Of a stretch of DNA of 64,000 nt, positions 36,440 through 46,800 are shown in pieces. Each line of letters opens with the position of its first letter. Within the stretch, counting starts at the first letter, position 1. Source of the stretch: Nephrocerus scutellatus (lineage: Eukaryota; Arthropoda; Insecta; Diptera; Pipunculidae); NCBI GenBank assembly GCA_947095585.1, contig OX352762.1, positions 121,302,930 to 121,366,929 of the forward strand, given 5' to 3'. The notes under the pieces are model-generated. The model saw only the letters and a list, made by a program, of their open reading frames with translations. It was not told the DNA's origin and did not search any database. Both the position numbers and the translations under genes were made by a program.

Positions 36440-36780
36440 CCCCCATAATTAAGTCACAGGCCAGTCTTACTTTAGTTAATTCCCTTCTAGCTTGGTCTTA
36501 TCCTGTTGTACATGCAGCACATAATTCTGGGGCTAAATTCCCAGCTAACTCCAAGGTATTCGACCTCTTTGCTCCATTGAGGATAGTTGGATGCATACGA
36601 CCCAGCTTTCTTTTATCGATGAAGGGCACCACCATAGTGTGGTCTTTCTCGGGTTTATCATAAGTATTATTCCTTTAGATAAAGATAGATATATATATAA
36701 TTCAATTAAAATATTTACCTTTTTCATCTCTGCAATGCATCTATTATCTAAACCAATGTTTTTGTTTGCGTCCATTGAAC
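36440..36780 (-). pseudogene. Possible LINE RT fragment, weak
   Basis: The minus strand encodes ILMINPRKTTLWWCPSSIK, reminiscent of the 'NP-KT-L--F' block downstream of RT motif C in Jockey/I-type LINEs. The rest is not clear. A 171-residue plus-strand ORF over the same region (36591-37106) has no recognisable domain. Confidence 0.3.
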
Positions 36781-38829
36781 CCGACCACCGACTATTGGCG
36801 TTGCCTTATTTCCTATCAACATTTTATATTCTGGATCGAAGAATTAATATTTCACGATTCAACACATTCAGTGTCAGTAGTGGCATACGTACATTTCAGC
36901 CAGCGATCGTGTCAAGTGTGCGTGATTCTATTCTATTATTAATTATTCTTTCCAGTCAGCTACACTGGGTTTATTATTTCAAGTGGATAGCTAACTTATT
37001 GTTCACACAAGATAAAATGTGCTCCCATTTTTCGAATTCCTATAAAATTATGTCATTTCTAATCAGGAAAACAAATGGCAAAGCCGTTGGGGATATTGAT
37101 AAATAAATAAAAGTAATAACGAGAACATCAGGATTACTTTAATCAAGTGAATTGGTTTTTTTTTTATTGACAAATGCCCAGTTTTTTAAGAACAATTTTC
37201 CAGTCTTTTTTTTGCTCACCTTTAATGTGGGATGTAGACAATTCTGTTTAAAATATCTTAGAGAAGACTCACATGAGGTAAGGTAAGTGATCTAATGTCA
37301 TTAGTTCAACACTTTATGACTCCAGATGCATCTCATAACATTGACATAGATCTTTATGATGTGTGTGTGTCTCTTGTAACGCCAAATAAACTTCTGTTAT
37401 GCTACTCTACATTGCCATACGTACTTTCGATCGCCACACCCAACTTATGAAAAATAAGTGTATGAGTATGTACAACAACAAATGTATTTCATAACACCAA
37501 TTTGTATGCAAATTCGCATAAGCTACGCCCGAAATGATCCGATCATTGGAATGCATTGCATTCCATGTCGCGTATCTCGTCCCAGAGGTAACTTTAAATA
37601 AAAATTTAACACTTAATTTGTATACATAATGTGTCGTCACCTGAGTTGTAATGTCATATCAACAAATTACTCATTTAAATGCTTCGAAGCACTTAATATA
37701 CCAACCGTGATACCGTAACTGGTAATAACTGCCATAAGGATATCAACGCAATCTGAAGGTGTTGTCACACGGTTAAGTCACAAAACGATTTTGGCGCAAA
37801 TCCAGATAGTTGCAGATGGTTTTAATCTTTATTTTTTAGTGCATACTTAAGCTGACTTAAGCAAAGAGATCACACCAAACATTCATCATATCGCATAAAT
37901 GTGTGAAATTTGTTATGCTTGACAGTTTTTAATTTGCTAAGGAAAAATCCTGAATAATAATAAAAACAAAGCTGCGTACAGTGTAGTTATCATTAAGAAC
38001 AGATACAGATATGCATTTCCGTTTAAAAATAGACCGTGAAAGCACAATACAGTATACTTACTAGCAGTCCAAACGGTTTATTTTTATTGCATCGTGTAAA
38101 TGCTGATGTAGCTGCAACAAATGGAGAAAAATTCCAAAGGTGGAAAGTTTAAACATTTTAACTCGGCACATAGCATCAGCGTCCATCAATTTGTATCCAT
38201 GACAATGACTAATACTGAATAAAATTAATTAATTAATTTAATGCAACATCTGCGAGTGTTATATTGACTGAATGCCTCGAAGATCCAGAGAATATTTCCA
38301 TACGAGACAAGAAGGTGACACATTGAGGCATGTTTATTAACGCGTTTACTTTATTTCTAAAGTATCATATAGTGAACTCCTCCCACTAGCAACACGTGCC
38401 CCATGACATAATTCCGACATTCAAGTCTCAGAACACAGTTCTAGATTACTTCACTCTACAATATTGAAATTATTTGCATCTTAATTTTTTACATCGAACA
38501 TCGATGCATTAGTCAGAGGAGTCATTGTTATAAAATGGAAAGGCATACACAACCAAGCATCTCAATTAAGAATGACATTTATGAGCTTAGTTTATGGATC
38601 GTAAAAAAAATAGCGAGAAATAACGTAAAAACAAAATTGTCAATAAGAAAATACAAAGAAACATTTTCAATAAAAATCAGAAGCTCTCTCTCTTTTATGT
38701 AAAAAATTACTGTTCAGGAACTAATTAACATATAGATTCAATGCCAACTGAGTCCCAATGGATATGTTAGTAAATTTTTTCGAAATATCTTTATTTAAAA
38801 CAAGTACAAGTATGTAAAGGTGCTTATAA
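36781..38829. other. Intergenic, no gene recognised
   Basis: About 2 kb of AT-rich DNA with no supported feature. Confidence 0.4.
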
Positions 38830-39121
38830 TAAAAAAATAAAATTAGGCGCGACAGACCATTTTGGTCCAAAGCCTGGCTACTCGCAACCATTTCTATTGA
38901 GCATGTATATTTTTGCACACAAATGGAGTGGACGTACAATTTAATGCCGGATCCTAAAGGCGAATTGAAGAGATTTCCGTGACAACTTATTACTGTCGGA
39001 CATTTTCAGTTTTTCGCGAGAGGTGGGACACCGTGAAAAATACTTTTGGTTGTTACTGGGAATCGAAACACGAACCTTCTGCTCAGAAGCCATGCTCTTA
39101 TCCACTGAGCCACGGCACCCA
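38830..39121 (-). mobile_element. tRNA-derived SINE, near full length
   Basis: On the minus strand it starts at about 39121 with a tRNA-like head: A box TGGCTCAGTGG and B box GTTTCGATTCCC. A body follows (TTTTTCACGGTGTCCCACCT, then GTCACGGAAATCTC and a variant of ATTTGTGTCCAAAAATATAC), and it ends with GGTCTGTCGCGCC plus an AT-rich tail. The B box carries one mismatch to the canonical GGTTCGAATCC. The copy at 60036-60294 preserves the canonical box. Confidence 0.8.
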
Positions 39122-39411
39122 CATGTAAAGGTCCTTGCACACTTCGAAAGCTAGCCTACATGTATGCTTGGTAGAGCGTGGTTGTTAAGGTATTAGGGAG
39201 AAGATTTCTGGTGAGTTTATGTTTTATTCTACGGGATCGTATTTATCTGGAAATACAGAGATTGGCAATTTTTTTCCACATTCGTGTTGTGCGGCTAAAG
39301 AACCTCTAAATATCATATAGGCTTATGTACAAACTTTTGGGCCACGAGGCTGAACGCAAATCAGCTACTTCTCTTGAACATCACTGATGACAGTAGTAAA
39401 GCGATAAAATA
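39122..39411. other. Spacer, no gene recognised
   Basis: No supported feature between the SINE and the following LINE fragment. Confidence 0.4.
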
Positions 39412-39930
39412 ATGACAATCTGGGCAAACATTGTTTTACAGATCTGGACGATAAAAACAAAAACAAATAAAGCTCGAATGGCCTTTGGTGCTCTACCTCC
39501 AATTTTGAAATCCAGTCGAATCTCCTTGCGCACTAAGTTGAGATTCTTCGAATCCTATGTTAAACGCATTCTATTTTATGCCTGCAAAACCTGGAAAGTC
39601 TCTACAAACATCTTGAGGAAATTGCAGGCTTTTGTGGATCGCTGTCTGCGTTACATCCCAAAAGATTCGTTGACAACAAATAATATCAAACCTGGAATTG
39701 TGGTGTAGGACAAGTCAAGAGCTGTTGGATGAGGAAGCGAAAATCGCAATGGATTGGTCATACACTGAGGAAGGCAAATTATTTTATCGCGAAGCAGTCC
39801 TTTAATGGGAATCATCAGGATGCACGGCGGGTTAGAAGACCATGAACAACGTTGTTGTCTGCAGAAGCAGACTCGCAGAGAAAAACGTGGCCACAGTTGG
39901 AATATCTAGCTGCAGACCGTGAATAATGGA
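39412..39930 (+). pseudogene. RTE-like LINE C-terminal fragment
   Basis: The frame reads KARMAFGALPPILKSSRISL, then RTKLRFFESYVKRILFYACK and KTWKVSTNILRKLQAFVDRC. This is the conserved block after the RT in the RTE-like insect LINE group, in which AF--L---WKSS-IS--TKLR-F-S-VKS-LLYGCETWK is typical. A degenerate basic tail (frame-shifted; KIAMDWSYTEEGKLF corresponds to the usual W-IGHTLRK block) runs to about 39930. Confidence 0.7.
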
Positions 39931-39939
39931 GAAGATTTG

Positions 39940-40560
39940 TTGGCACCCTATGTCTCAACCGGGGTTATAAAACATGATGATGAGGAAACATTCCTGCGAT
40001 CTACTAGCGAATCTACTGATTTCGCAATGTTTTCGTCGCCAGTAAGTTTCTGTGTTCTATCTAGTAGACGCAAGGTAGTTTTCGGTGCAACTGGCCAGAC
40101 AAAACAATTGTACTTACGTTTTGGATCGGTGAAGGTGTTGCATATAATAGCCAGATCATTAGAGGAGAAATATTGCTTGCTCCATACGATAGGAAGCGTA
40201 TAAACTTCCCAACATTTTATAAGCCATGTCGAATAAGTGATCATTCCAACGATGATTGTTATTAACGCGCTAACCTTTAGGATTCGTCGGCTTCCTCAAC
40301 GCAAGTGCCATTCATGAATATTGACTGGAAGCTGATGGGAAACGCCGGTATATATGCCATGAATTTCAGATTTTAAGCCGTCCAAAACAAATTGGATTGA
40401 ACGGGTTAGAAGATAACTTCTAATCCAATGAAGAAGTTTTTCATCGACAACTTAGCACGCATTTTTGAAAAAAAGTGTTTGTGCCAAACTCTGTCAAATA
40501 CCTTGGAAATATCGAGTGCAACAACTTTCACAAAATTGATGAAAAGACTGGTTACACTCT
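39940..40560 (-). pseudogene. Jockey/CR1-type LINE RT and C-terminal fragment
   Basis: On the minus strand, about 40550-40480 encodes VVALDISKVFDRVWHKHFFS, RT motif A of Jockey/CR1-type LINEs. At about 40130-39960 it encodes VAPKTTLRLLDRTQKLTGDE, then SLVDRRNVSSSSCF, the C-terminal 'LDRIQRRA...SL-HRR-VA' block. Motifs B and C between them are lost, so the copy has an internal deletion. Frameshifts are present. Confidence 0.7.
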
Positions 40561-40974
40561 GTTCGTGAAGATATGCCATCAAATCACCAGTAGAACGTTG
40601 CTCCAGATATTCGTGTACTGTCGGTCACTAAGAATATTTCATGAGCTGGTAATTGAACAACGTTTCCACGGCCTTGAAAGTGCTAAAGTTCGGTAGGAAG
40701 ATGGAAATCAAGGTTGCCATAACAATTTTAAGACGTTAAGAAAACGGGAATATCTCTGGAATGGGTTGTAGTACAAATCTAGTTAATATCTTGAATAACA
40801 CAGAATTGAATTGTCTACATGTTCTAGGAACAACACTTGTTTAGTTAGGACCGTTATCAACTCCAAAAACGCAGCTTTATTCAAATTTAACAGATATGTC
40901 GGCACTGTTTGTACTACCAGAGATATTCCGCCATTTTCCCAAAGTACCACACCTAAGATATTCGTTATATAGTA
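40561..40974. other. Spacer, probably more LINE debris
   Basis: It likely continues the minus-strand LINE upstream of motif A, but no motif is clear enough to call. Confidence 0.3.
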
Positions 40975-41665
40975 GTAAATAAAACAACCAATAAAAATTA
41001 ATAATTTGCGTGTAAATTCTCTAATCGGGAATACACAATGTGCAGTTTAAATAAAATCGGGTACATTTTTTAAAATTTTTGTTAGAGAGCCCCTCGACCC
41101 CAGGGCCATTTCACTTCCAAATTTTTACAAAAAGTGTTGTCCATCGGAGATACACATGCATACAAAATTTGAAGAAATTTGAGTTTATTTTGTAAATAAT
41201 TTGTATGGGTGCCTCCCGACCCTTGGAGTCAATCGGAGATACATATGCGTATAAAATTTGAAGAAAATCGGGTCCTTTATTTATAAAATTTGTATGGGTG
41301 CATCCCCGACCCCTGGGCCCGATCCCTTCCAAATTTTTACAAAATCGGTGCATCGGAGATACACATGCGTATAAAATCGGCCCGACCCCGGGGCCATTTC
41401 ACTTCCAAATTTATACAGAAAGTGTTGTTCATCGAAGATACACATGCGTATAAAATTTGAAGAAAATCGTGTAAATTTTGTTTTATAAAATTGTAAGGGA
41501 GCCCCCCAACCCCGAGGCCCGAGGTGCCCCAAATTTTAATAGAAAGTGTTGTCACCGGAAATACACATGTGTGCAATGTTTCAAAAAAATCGGGCTTTGT
41601 GGGAAATGGGTTAGAAATTGATCAAACACACGGGCACGCGAGGTTAATTTAGAGAATTTTAATAA
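40975..41665 (+). mobile_element. Minisatellite-bearing element, near complete
   Basis: Left end AAACAACCAATAAAAATTAA and TAAATTCTCTAATCGGG; right end CACGGGCACGCGAGGTTAAT and TTAGAGAATTTTAATAAA. In between lie four or five units of about 120 bp with CCCGACCCC, CAAATTTTTACAAAA, GTGTTG, GATACACATGCGTATAAA and GAAGAAAATCGGGT words. This is the cleanest copy in the window for defining the family. There is no coding capacity. Confidence 0.75.
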
Positions 41666-43414
41666 ACAACAACAACTGTAGGTACATTTTACAAAATTTT
41701 TTTATTATGAGTATAAAATCTTGCTTTGGGACAGTTGTCGCTGGTTACGAACAAAAAATAAATAAATTGTTTATTTTCTTGTCTACATTTTTGTTGTAGT
41801 CGGTTGCTCTTGTGAATATTATTGTACATAATTAAAGTTGCGGAAAAGAAGTCGCGCTTTGTTTTAATTGCCCGTGCTTTGTGTTTAAACTTTAAAATGT
41901 TTAACAAGAATTAGAAAAATTGGTCCGACAACCGAAGAAGGTCGAATTCCTATTGAAGCTGAAAGTTGTTGAATTGGTGATGAAAAGGTCATGTGGTCTA
42001 AGTTAATTATTTATTTACTGTCTTCCATTATGCGCCGACAACTGCTCGTGCTATAACTTCTGTCGTATCGCAGCTACTTTACCACGCCGCAAATAGTCAC
42101 TAGGTGATATACAATTGATTCCTTAAAGAAGGTTTTAGCCTTTCAGCAGTGTTAGTAGTCTTGTCCTTTTTATGTCCACGACCTTTTAAATGTTTATTAA
42201 ATGAGCGGGGTTCAAAATCAAAGTAAAAGCCAGAAGCATAAAGTTTTGCATTGTCCGAGCTCTAAAGGACTGCGTATTTTTCAACAATATGTACAATATT
42301 AAAATGAAATATTTTTAATTAATAAAACCCACAACTTGCTAACACTTTTACTTTGACTTTTGACAATTGCCATTTTGTTTGGATTTGTGCTTTAGATAAA
42401 TTGTAAAAACGAAAAGTCTCGTTTTATCATTTACTCCCAACTAGTTTGTAGGACTTGAGAAGGCATAATGGAAGATAGCACTTTATTAAAACACGTGCGT
42501 CCACGCTTGGCGTCACTCAATGTTTCTTAAGAATTATTTTAAAACTCAGTAATGTATTGGAGCAATGCGAGTACGATTTAAATAGAATATTAATAATGGA
42601 TGCAATTTCTTAAAAATGTGAACGAATGAATATGGGGTATATTACTTATAGCGTTTAATCTATTTTTTTGAATTCCACTCGACCTCGCAAATGTGTACAT
42701 AGCCCGTATGGAAGAGAATAAATAGGAATACCATATATCACCCGACAACGCTTATTGTCATTCATTCATCCATTAAGTAAAAAGTAAATGAATGAAAATC
42801 TGGCAGCAACTGGAGCCAAAAACGGATGAAATACATATCTGTACTGTATAGTACCAGGCATTCAGATAAACATACTAAACACCGTACGCATGAAACTGTA
42901 TACATAATTTGTATTACGAATATGCCTGCAATTTCATAGGCACATACTACATAAAACAATTTTAAATAAATGAAAATGTTACACATTTTGTAAAAATAAT
43001 CGCCAAATTAGCTATGAGCTCGCTTGACACTTGGAATAATGAATTTAAAGATACATAAATATTGAGAATTATTTTTGCAACTTTTTTAAGAATAAAACTG
43101 AAAAATACTGCAAATTATTTTAATTAAATAATCGTAAGAACTCATAGATAGAGAACCTTTTACTGCACAAGACTCAACACCGAACACCACACGTGCATAA
43201 GAACATTGGCTGTACCTGGTCGAAGGCGAGTGGACTAAAAAAATTTCTTATGACGTCGTTCACATTTCAAACGAAATCAACCACCGTCTATTCGTTGCTA
43301 TTGATTGTGTAAAAAAATAAAGCAACAACAAAACAGCATAGCACAAGCAGCAAGCACACTACTGCTATACTGGCACTGGTACTGCTGAAAATAAATTTTT
43401 TTTTTCTCGTAAGA
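41666..43414. other. Intergenic upstream of U2 gene
   Basis: AT-rich DNA without a recognisable gene. Distal U2 promoter sequence may lie in the last 200 bp but cannot be delimited. Confidence 0.4.
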
Positions 43415-43435
43415 TAATTCCCAAACATTTTATGG
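43415..43435 (+). promoter_or_regulatory. snRNA promoter PSEA-like element
   Basis: TAATTCCCAAACATTTTATG lies 62 to 42 bp upstream of the U2 start. Its position and its TAATTCCCAA core match the insect snRNA PSEA element (recognised by SNAPc) as known from Drosophila U genes. This shows the U2 fragment is a real gene locus with its own promoter and not a retrotransposed snRNA copy. Confidence 0.75.
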
Positions 43436-43476
43436 AATTGTTTGGGTAAATAATGCATGATTTGCTTTTGGAAGTT

Positions 43477-43509
43477 ATCGCTTCTCGGCCGTATGGCTAA
43501 GATCAAAGT
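43477..43509 (+). ncRNA. U2: U2 snRNA gene, 5' part (nt 1-33), interrupted
   Basis: ATCGCTTCTCGGCCGTATGG, then CTAAGATCAAAGT, is the 5' end of U2 snRNA (stem I region and the sequence leading to the branch-point recognition site). It stops at nt 33, where the expected GTAGTA is replaced by retrotransposon sequence. The remainder of U2 lies 3.86 kb downstream at 47370-47520. The gene copy is inactivated as a U2 source, though its promoter remains. Confidence 0.93.
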
Positions 43510-43657
43510 AAACGCGGGATAGTTTCACGCACATTAATTAAAACAAAGTTTATAATGGAAAATCCTACTGCAACAACATTGGAGTAGTTGTTGCAGTAGG
43601 ATTTTCCATTATAAACTTTGTTTTAATTAATGTGCGTGAAACTATCCCGCGTTTACT
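43507..43657. repeat. Perfect 71-bp inverted repeat at the 5' junction
   Basis: Arms 43507-43577 and 43587-43657 are exact reverse complements, separated by a 9-nt loop (ATTGGAGTA). The outermost three bases of the left arm (AGT) are also the last bases of the U2 5' flank, so arm and target overlap by microhomology. In a transcript this would fold into a 71-bp stem immediately downstream of U2 nt 33. Confidence 0.95.
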
Positions 43658-43735
43658 AACATAAACGACTACCATATCGCAAAGCTTACTGTTCTTTTCT
43701 TAACGGAAAATTCACTTAATGCTATCGATCGATAA

Positions 43736-43799
43736 CACATGTAAGTAGAAGAAAACTAAAATTTAAACACATGTAAGTAGAAGAAAACTAAAATCTAAA
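43736..43799 (+). repeat. 32-bp tandem direct repeat in the 5' UTR
   Basis: Two consecutive 32-bp units (43736-43767 and 43768-43799) begin CACATGTAAGTAGAAGAAAA and differ at one base (TTT versus TCT). They lie about 90 bp before the ORF start. The CACATGTAAGT word looks like a 5' splice donor, probably by chance. Confidence 0.9.
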
Positions 43800-43888
43800 C
43801 CAAAGCTAAACGATCCGACCACACTAGCGATCAATTATTTAACTATCATCAACCACTATCAATATAATGGAACTATTCTCCTCCTACC

Positions 43889-46800
43889 ATGAACACATCG
43901 TGGAGGAACTACGAACGCTTTTACGTTCCGTACCCCTTTGCGGAACACCAACTGTGCACACTTTGCCGTCCGGTTCCACGAGCATTCCTACGTCACTCCG
44001 ACCTCAACAAGCATTTGAAAAGAACACACCAGCGACAACTCGGCTTCTCCTGCCCCCAATGCTCAGTGAGATTCACTACAATCAAAAAATGCAAATCTCA
44101 CCAACTCACTACTGGGCACCTACTACCATCAGGTGATGATCACAGAATCCAAACCCAACCTGATGTACCAGGGGTGTCCACACTGGAACAACAAGCCTCT
44201 CCCCCCAACACCCGCAGCCGAAGCAGAGCCATTAATGCAAGATCTGACCCTGCACATAACGAATACACGCCTCCTGTGCCCGAGAGAACCAACACCGATG
44301 ACATTGCAAGTACATCCCACGGCACCTCACGAGCCTATTTCCTGCGCAATCGACAAACAACCACAGCTGGACCGTCAGGTACGAACAACAACCCTTCACA
44401 TATTGAACCTTCTCCAACATTAAGACACAACCCACAACGAACCCATAGCCAACCTGCACCTAGCATACCCCCTGACCTGGCCTCACATCAACCCGCCCAT
44501 GCAACCCCTCCCCCCATCGCAGAATCATCCAGCACCCCTCAGCCTCAAGATAACCATCCAGATCATTGCCTTACTGACCTACAAACTACAATAATCAATA
44601 AAATTGATTGTGCAAACCATCATAACGCTCTATCTGATGCATACGCTGAACTAATCTGCCGTATCCAACAGTCGTTGCCGCCAATTCGCGTTCGCCCCAA
44701 CGCCTCTGCACCACGTGTCCATTCGCCAACTGAAGAAGCAACGCGTATTCAGAGACTGTTCCGGAGGAACAGGAAACTTGCCGTGAAATCCATTACCCAA
44801 GGGGAAAACATGTTCTGCCCAATCGACCCCAATGTGATTCAGCAGCACTTTACCAATTCGCTATCAGAGGACCACCATTATAGTCCACCAGCTACTGACC
44901 CTCCCCACACTTTTGAAGACCCACTCTCCACAAACTTCTCAAGGGCTGAAATTAAGCAGCGATTAAATCGATCTTCAAACTCCGCCCCTGGCCCGGACAG
45001 AATAATATACAAGCACCTCTCCAAAGCCGACCCTGGGTGCTACATCCTAGAAAAGCTCTTCAATAAAGTTAAGGACACTGGGTGGGTCCCTGATCAATGG
45101 TGCACCTCAACGACTATCCTGATATACAAAAAAGGCGACACTGGTGAAATCTCGAATTGGCGACCAATTGCTCTCTCCAACACTACAGAGAAACTATATG
45201 CATCATGCATTGCCTCCCGGCTTACTAACTGGGCAATAGCCTATGATGTTATATCCCCGACCCAAAAAGGTTTTATGCCGTACGAAGGATGCGTAGAACA
45301 CAATTTTGTGGTACAAGCCATAATCGAGGACTGCAGACGGAAACGCAAAACCTGTTGCATGGCATGGCTCGATCTAACCAATGCATTTGGATCAATTCCC
45401 CATCTGCACATCTTTCAAGCTCTACGACAAATGGGTCTACCCAACACAAGTGTCATTGAAGCTCTATATAACAACAACTCCACCCAAATCAAACTCGGTT
45501 CCACCACGCTCCCGCCGATAGCCATCAAATCAGGTGTCAAACAGGGATGCCCGCTTAGCCCAATAATCTTCAACATCGCTCTCGAGCCACTCATTCGCTC
45601 TATTCTGGCCCACAATGGAGGCTATAACATCCACGGACAAAACTTCAAGATCCTAGGATACGCCGATGACCTTGTACTAATAGCGGACAAAGCAGACGAC
45701 CTAGAAGCAATGCTCAACACTGCCAATCAAAAAGCATCTGAGGCCGGTCTAAGCTTTAATGCTAGAAAATGCGCTACGCTCCACATCAACGGCTCAGCGC
45801 GCTCAACAATCGCAAGTGAACTCTACATAGGCGAACAACCCATTCCAACAATGCTCGATGGTGACTCCTACGAACATCTCGGTATCCCATCAGGCTTTCA
45901 AGTGACCCACTCTGTGAGCATCGGAAAATTCATCGACTTTGTTAACAAAATCGACAACTCACTCTTAACCCCCTGGCAAAAAATTGAATCCATCAATGTC
46001 TTCCTAATCCCACAACTAGAATTCATACTCAACTGTGGTAATACTATGAAATCACCCTTAACACATCTCGACAATAAAATCAAAAAAGCAGCTAAAAAAT
46101 GGATGAATCTGCCTCAGAGGGCCAGCGCAGAGCTAATCACAATCCCATACAAGAATGGTGGTGCCAATATCATACCAATAAACAAACTACATGATATTGG
46201 CAGCATAATCCACGCAATTAAACTCCTAAGCTCCCGCGACGCCACAATAAGATCACTTGCTAATAACAACTTAATAGCAGCAGTTACATCCAAAATTAAA
46301 CGGAACCCATCCGTACAAGATGTTAACGAATACCTCAATGGTTCGCTTCGGGGAGACCTTAGAAGGGATGGTGACTTCTCCAATATATGGTCTCGCACTC
46401 GCACTGGAGTACGACGCCTCCACCCTGGCATATTGATTAAATGGAGAACATCGCCAACAGAACCACCCTCACTCATAATAAACAACAAAAACACAGCGAG
46501 TGAACAAACCAGCTCTCAACTACGTGCAGCATTCCGGCAGAACCAACTCAACAAACTAATGAGGAAACCAGATCAAGGTAAATCTATAAGGGTTACATCC
46601 AAGCACAACATCTCAAACCACTTCTTGCGCGAGGGCAACTTCACCAGATTTGCCGATTGGCGATTCATCCACCGGGCTCGTCTAAATGTTGTACCTTTGA
46701 ACGGTAACAGAAGGTTTGGCGAGAGTTCCAGAATCTGCAGAAGATGTGGTTATGCAAACGAAACTCTGGCACATGTAATCTGCCACTGCTCACCACATAT

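Noticed and set aside
36591..37106. 171-residue ORF on the plus strand as a host gene
   Set aside because: No recognisable domain, hydrophobic but without a clear membrane pattern, and overlapped by a LINE-like frame on the other strand.
43507..43657. Inverted-repeat DNA transposon (MITE) at the 5' end
   Set aside because: The arms are perfectly identical, begin inside the U2 flank by three bases, and show no flanking target duplication; a fold-back at the retrotransposon junction explains it better.
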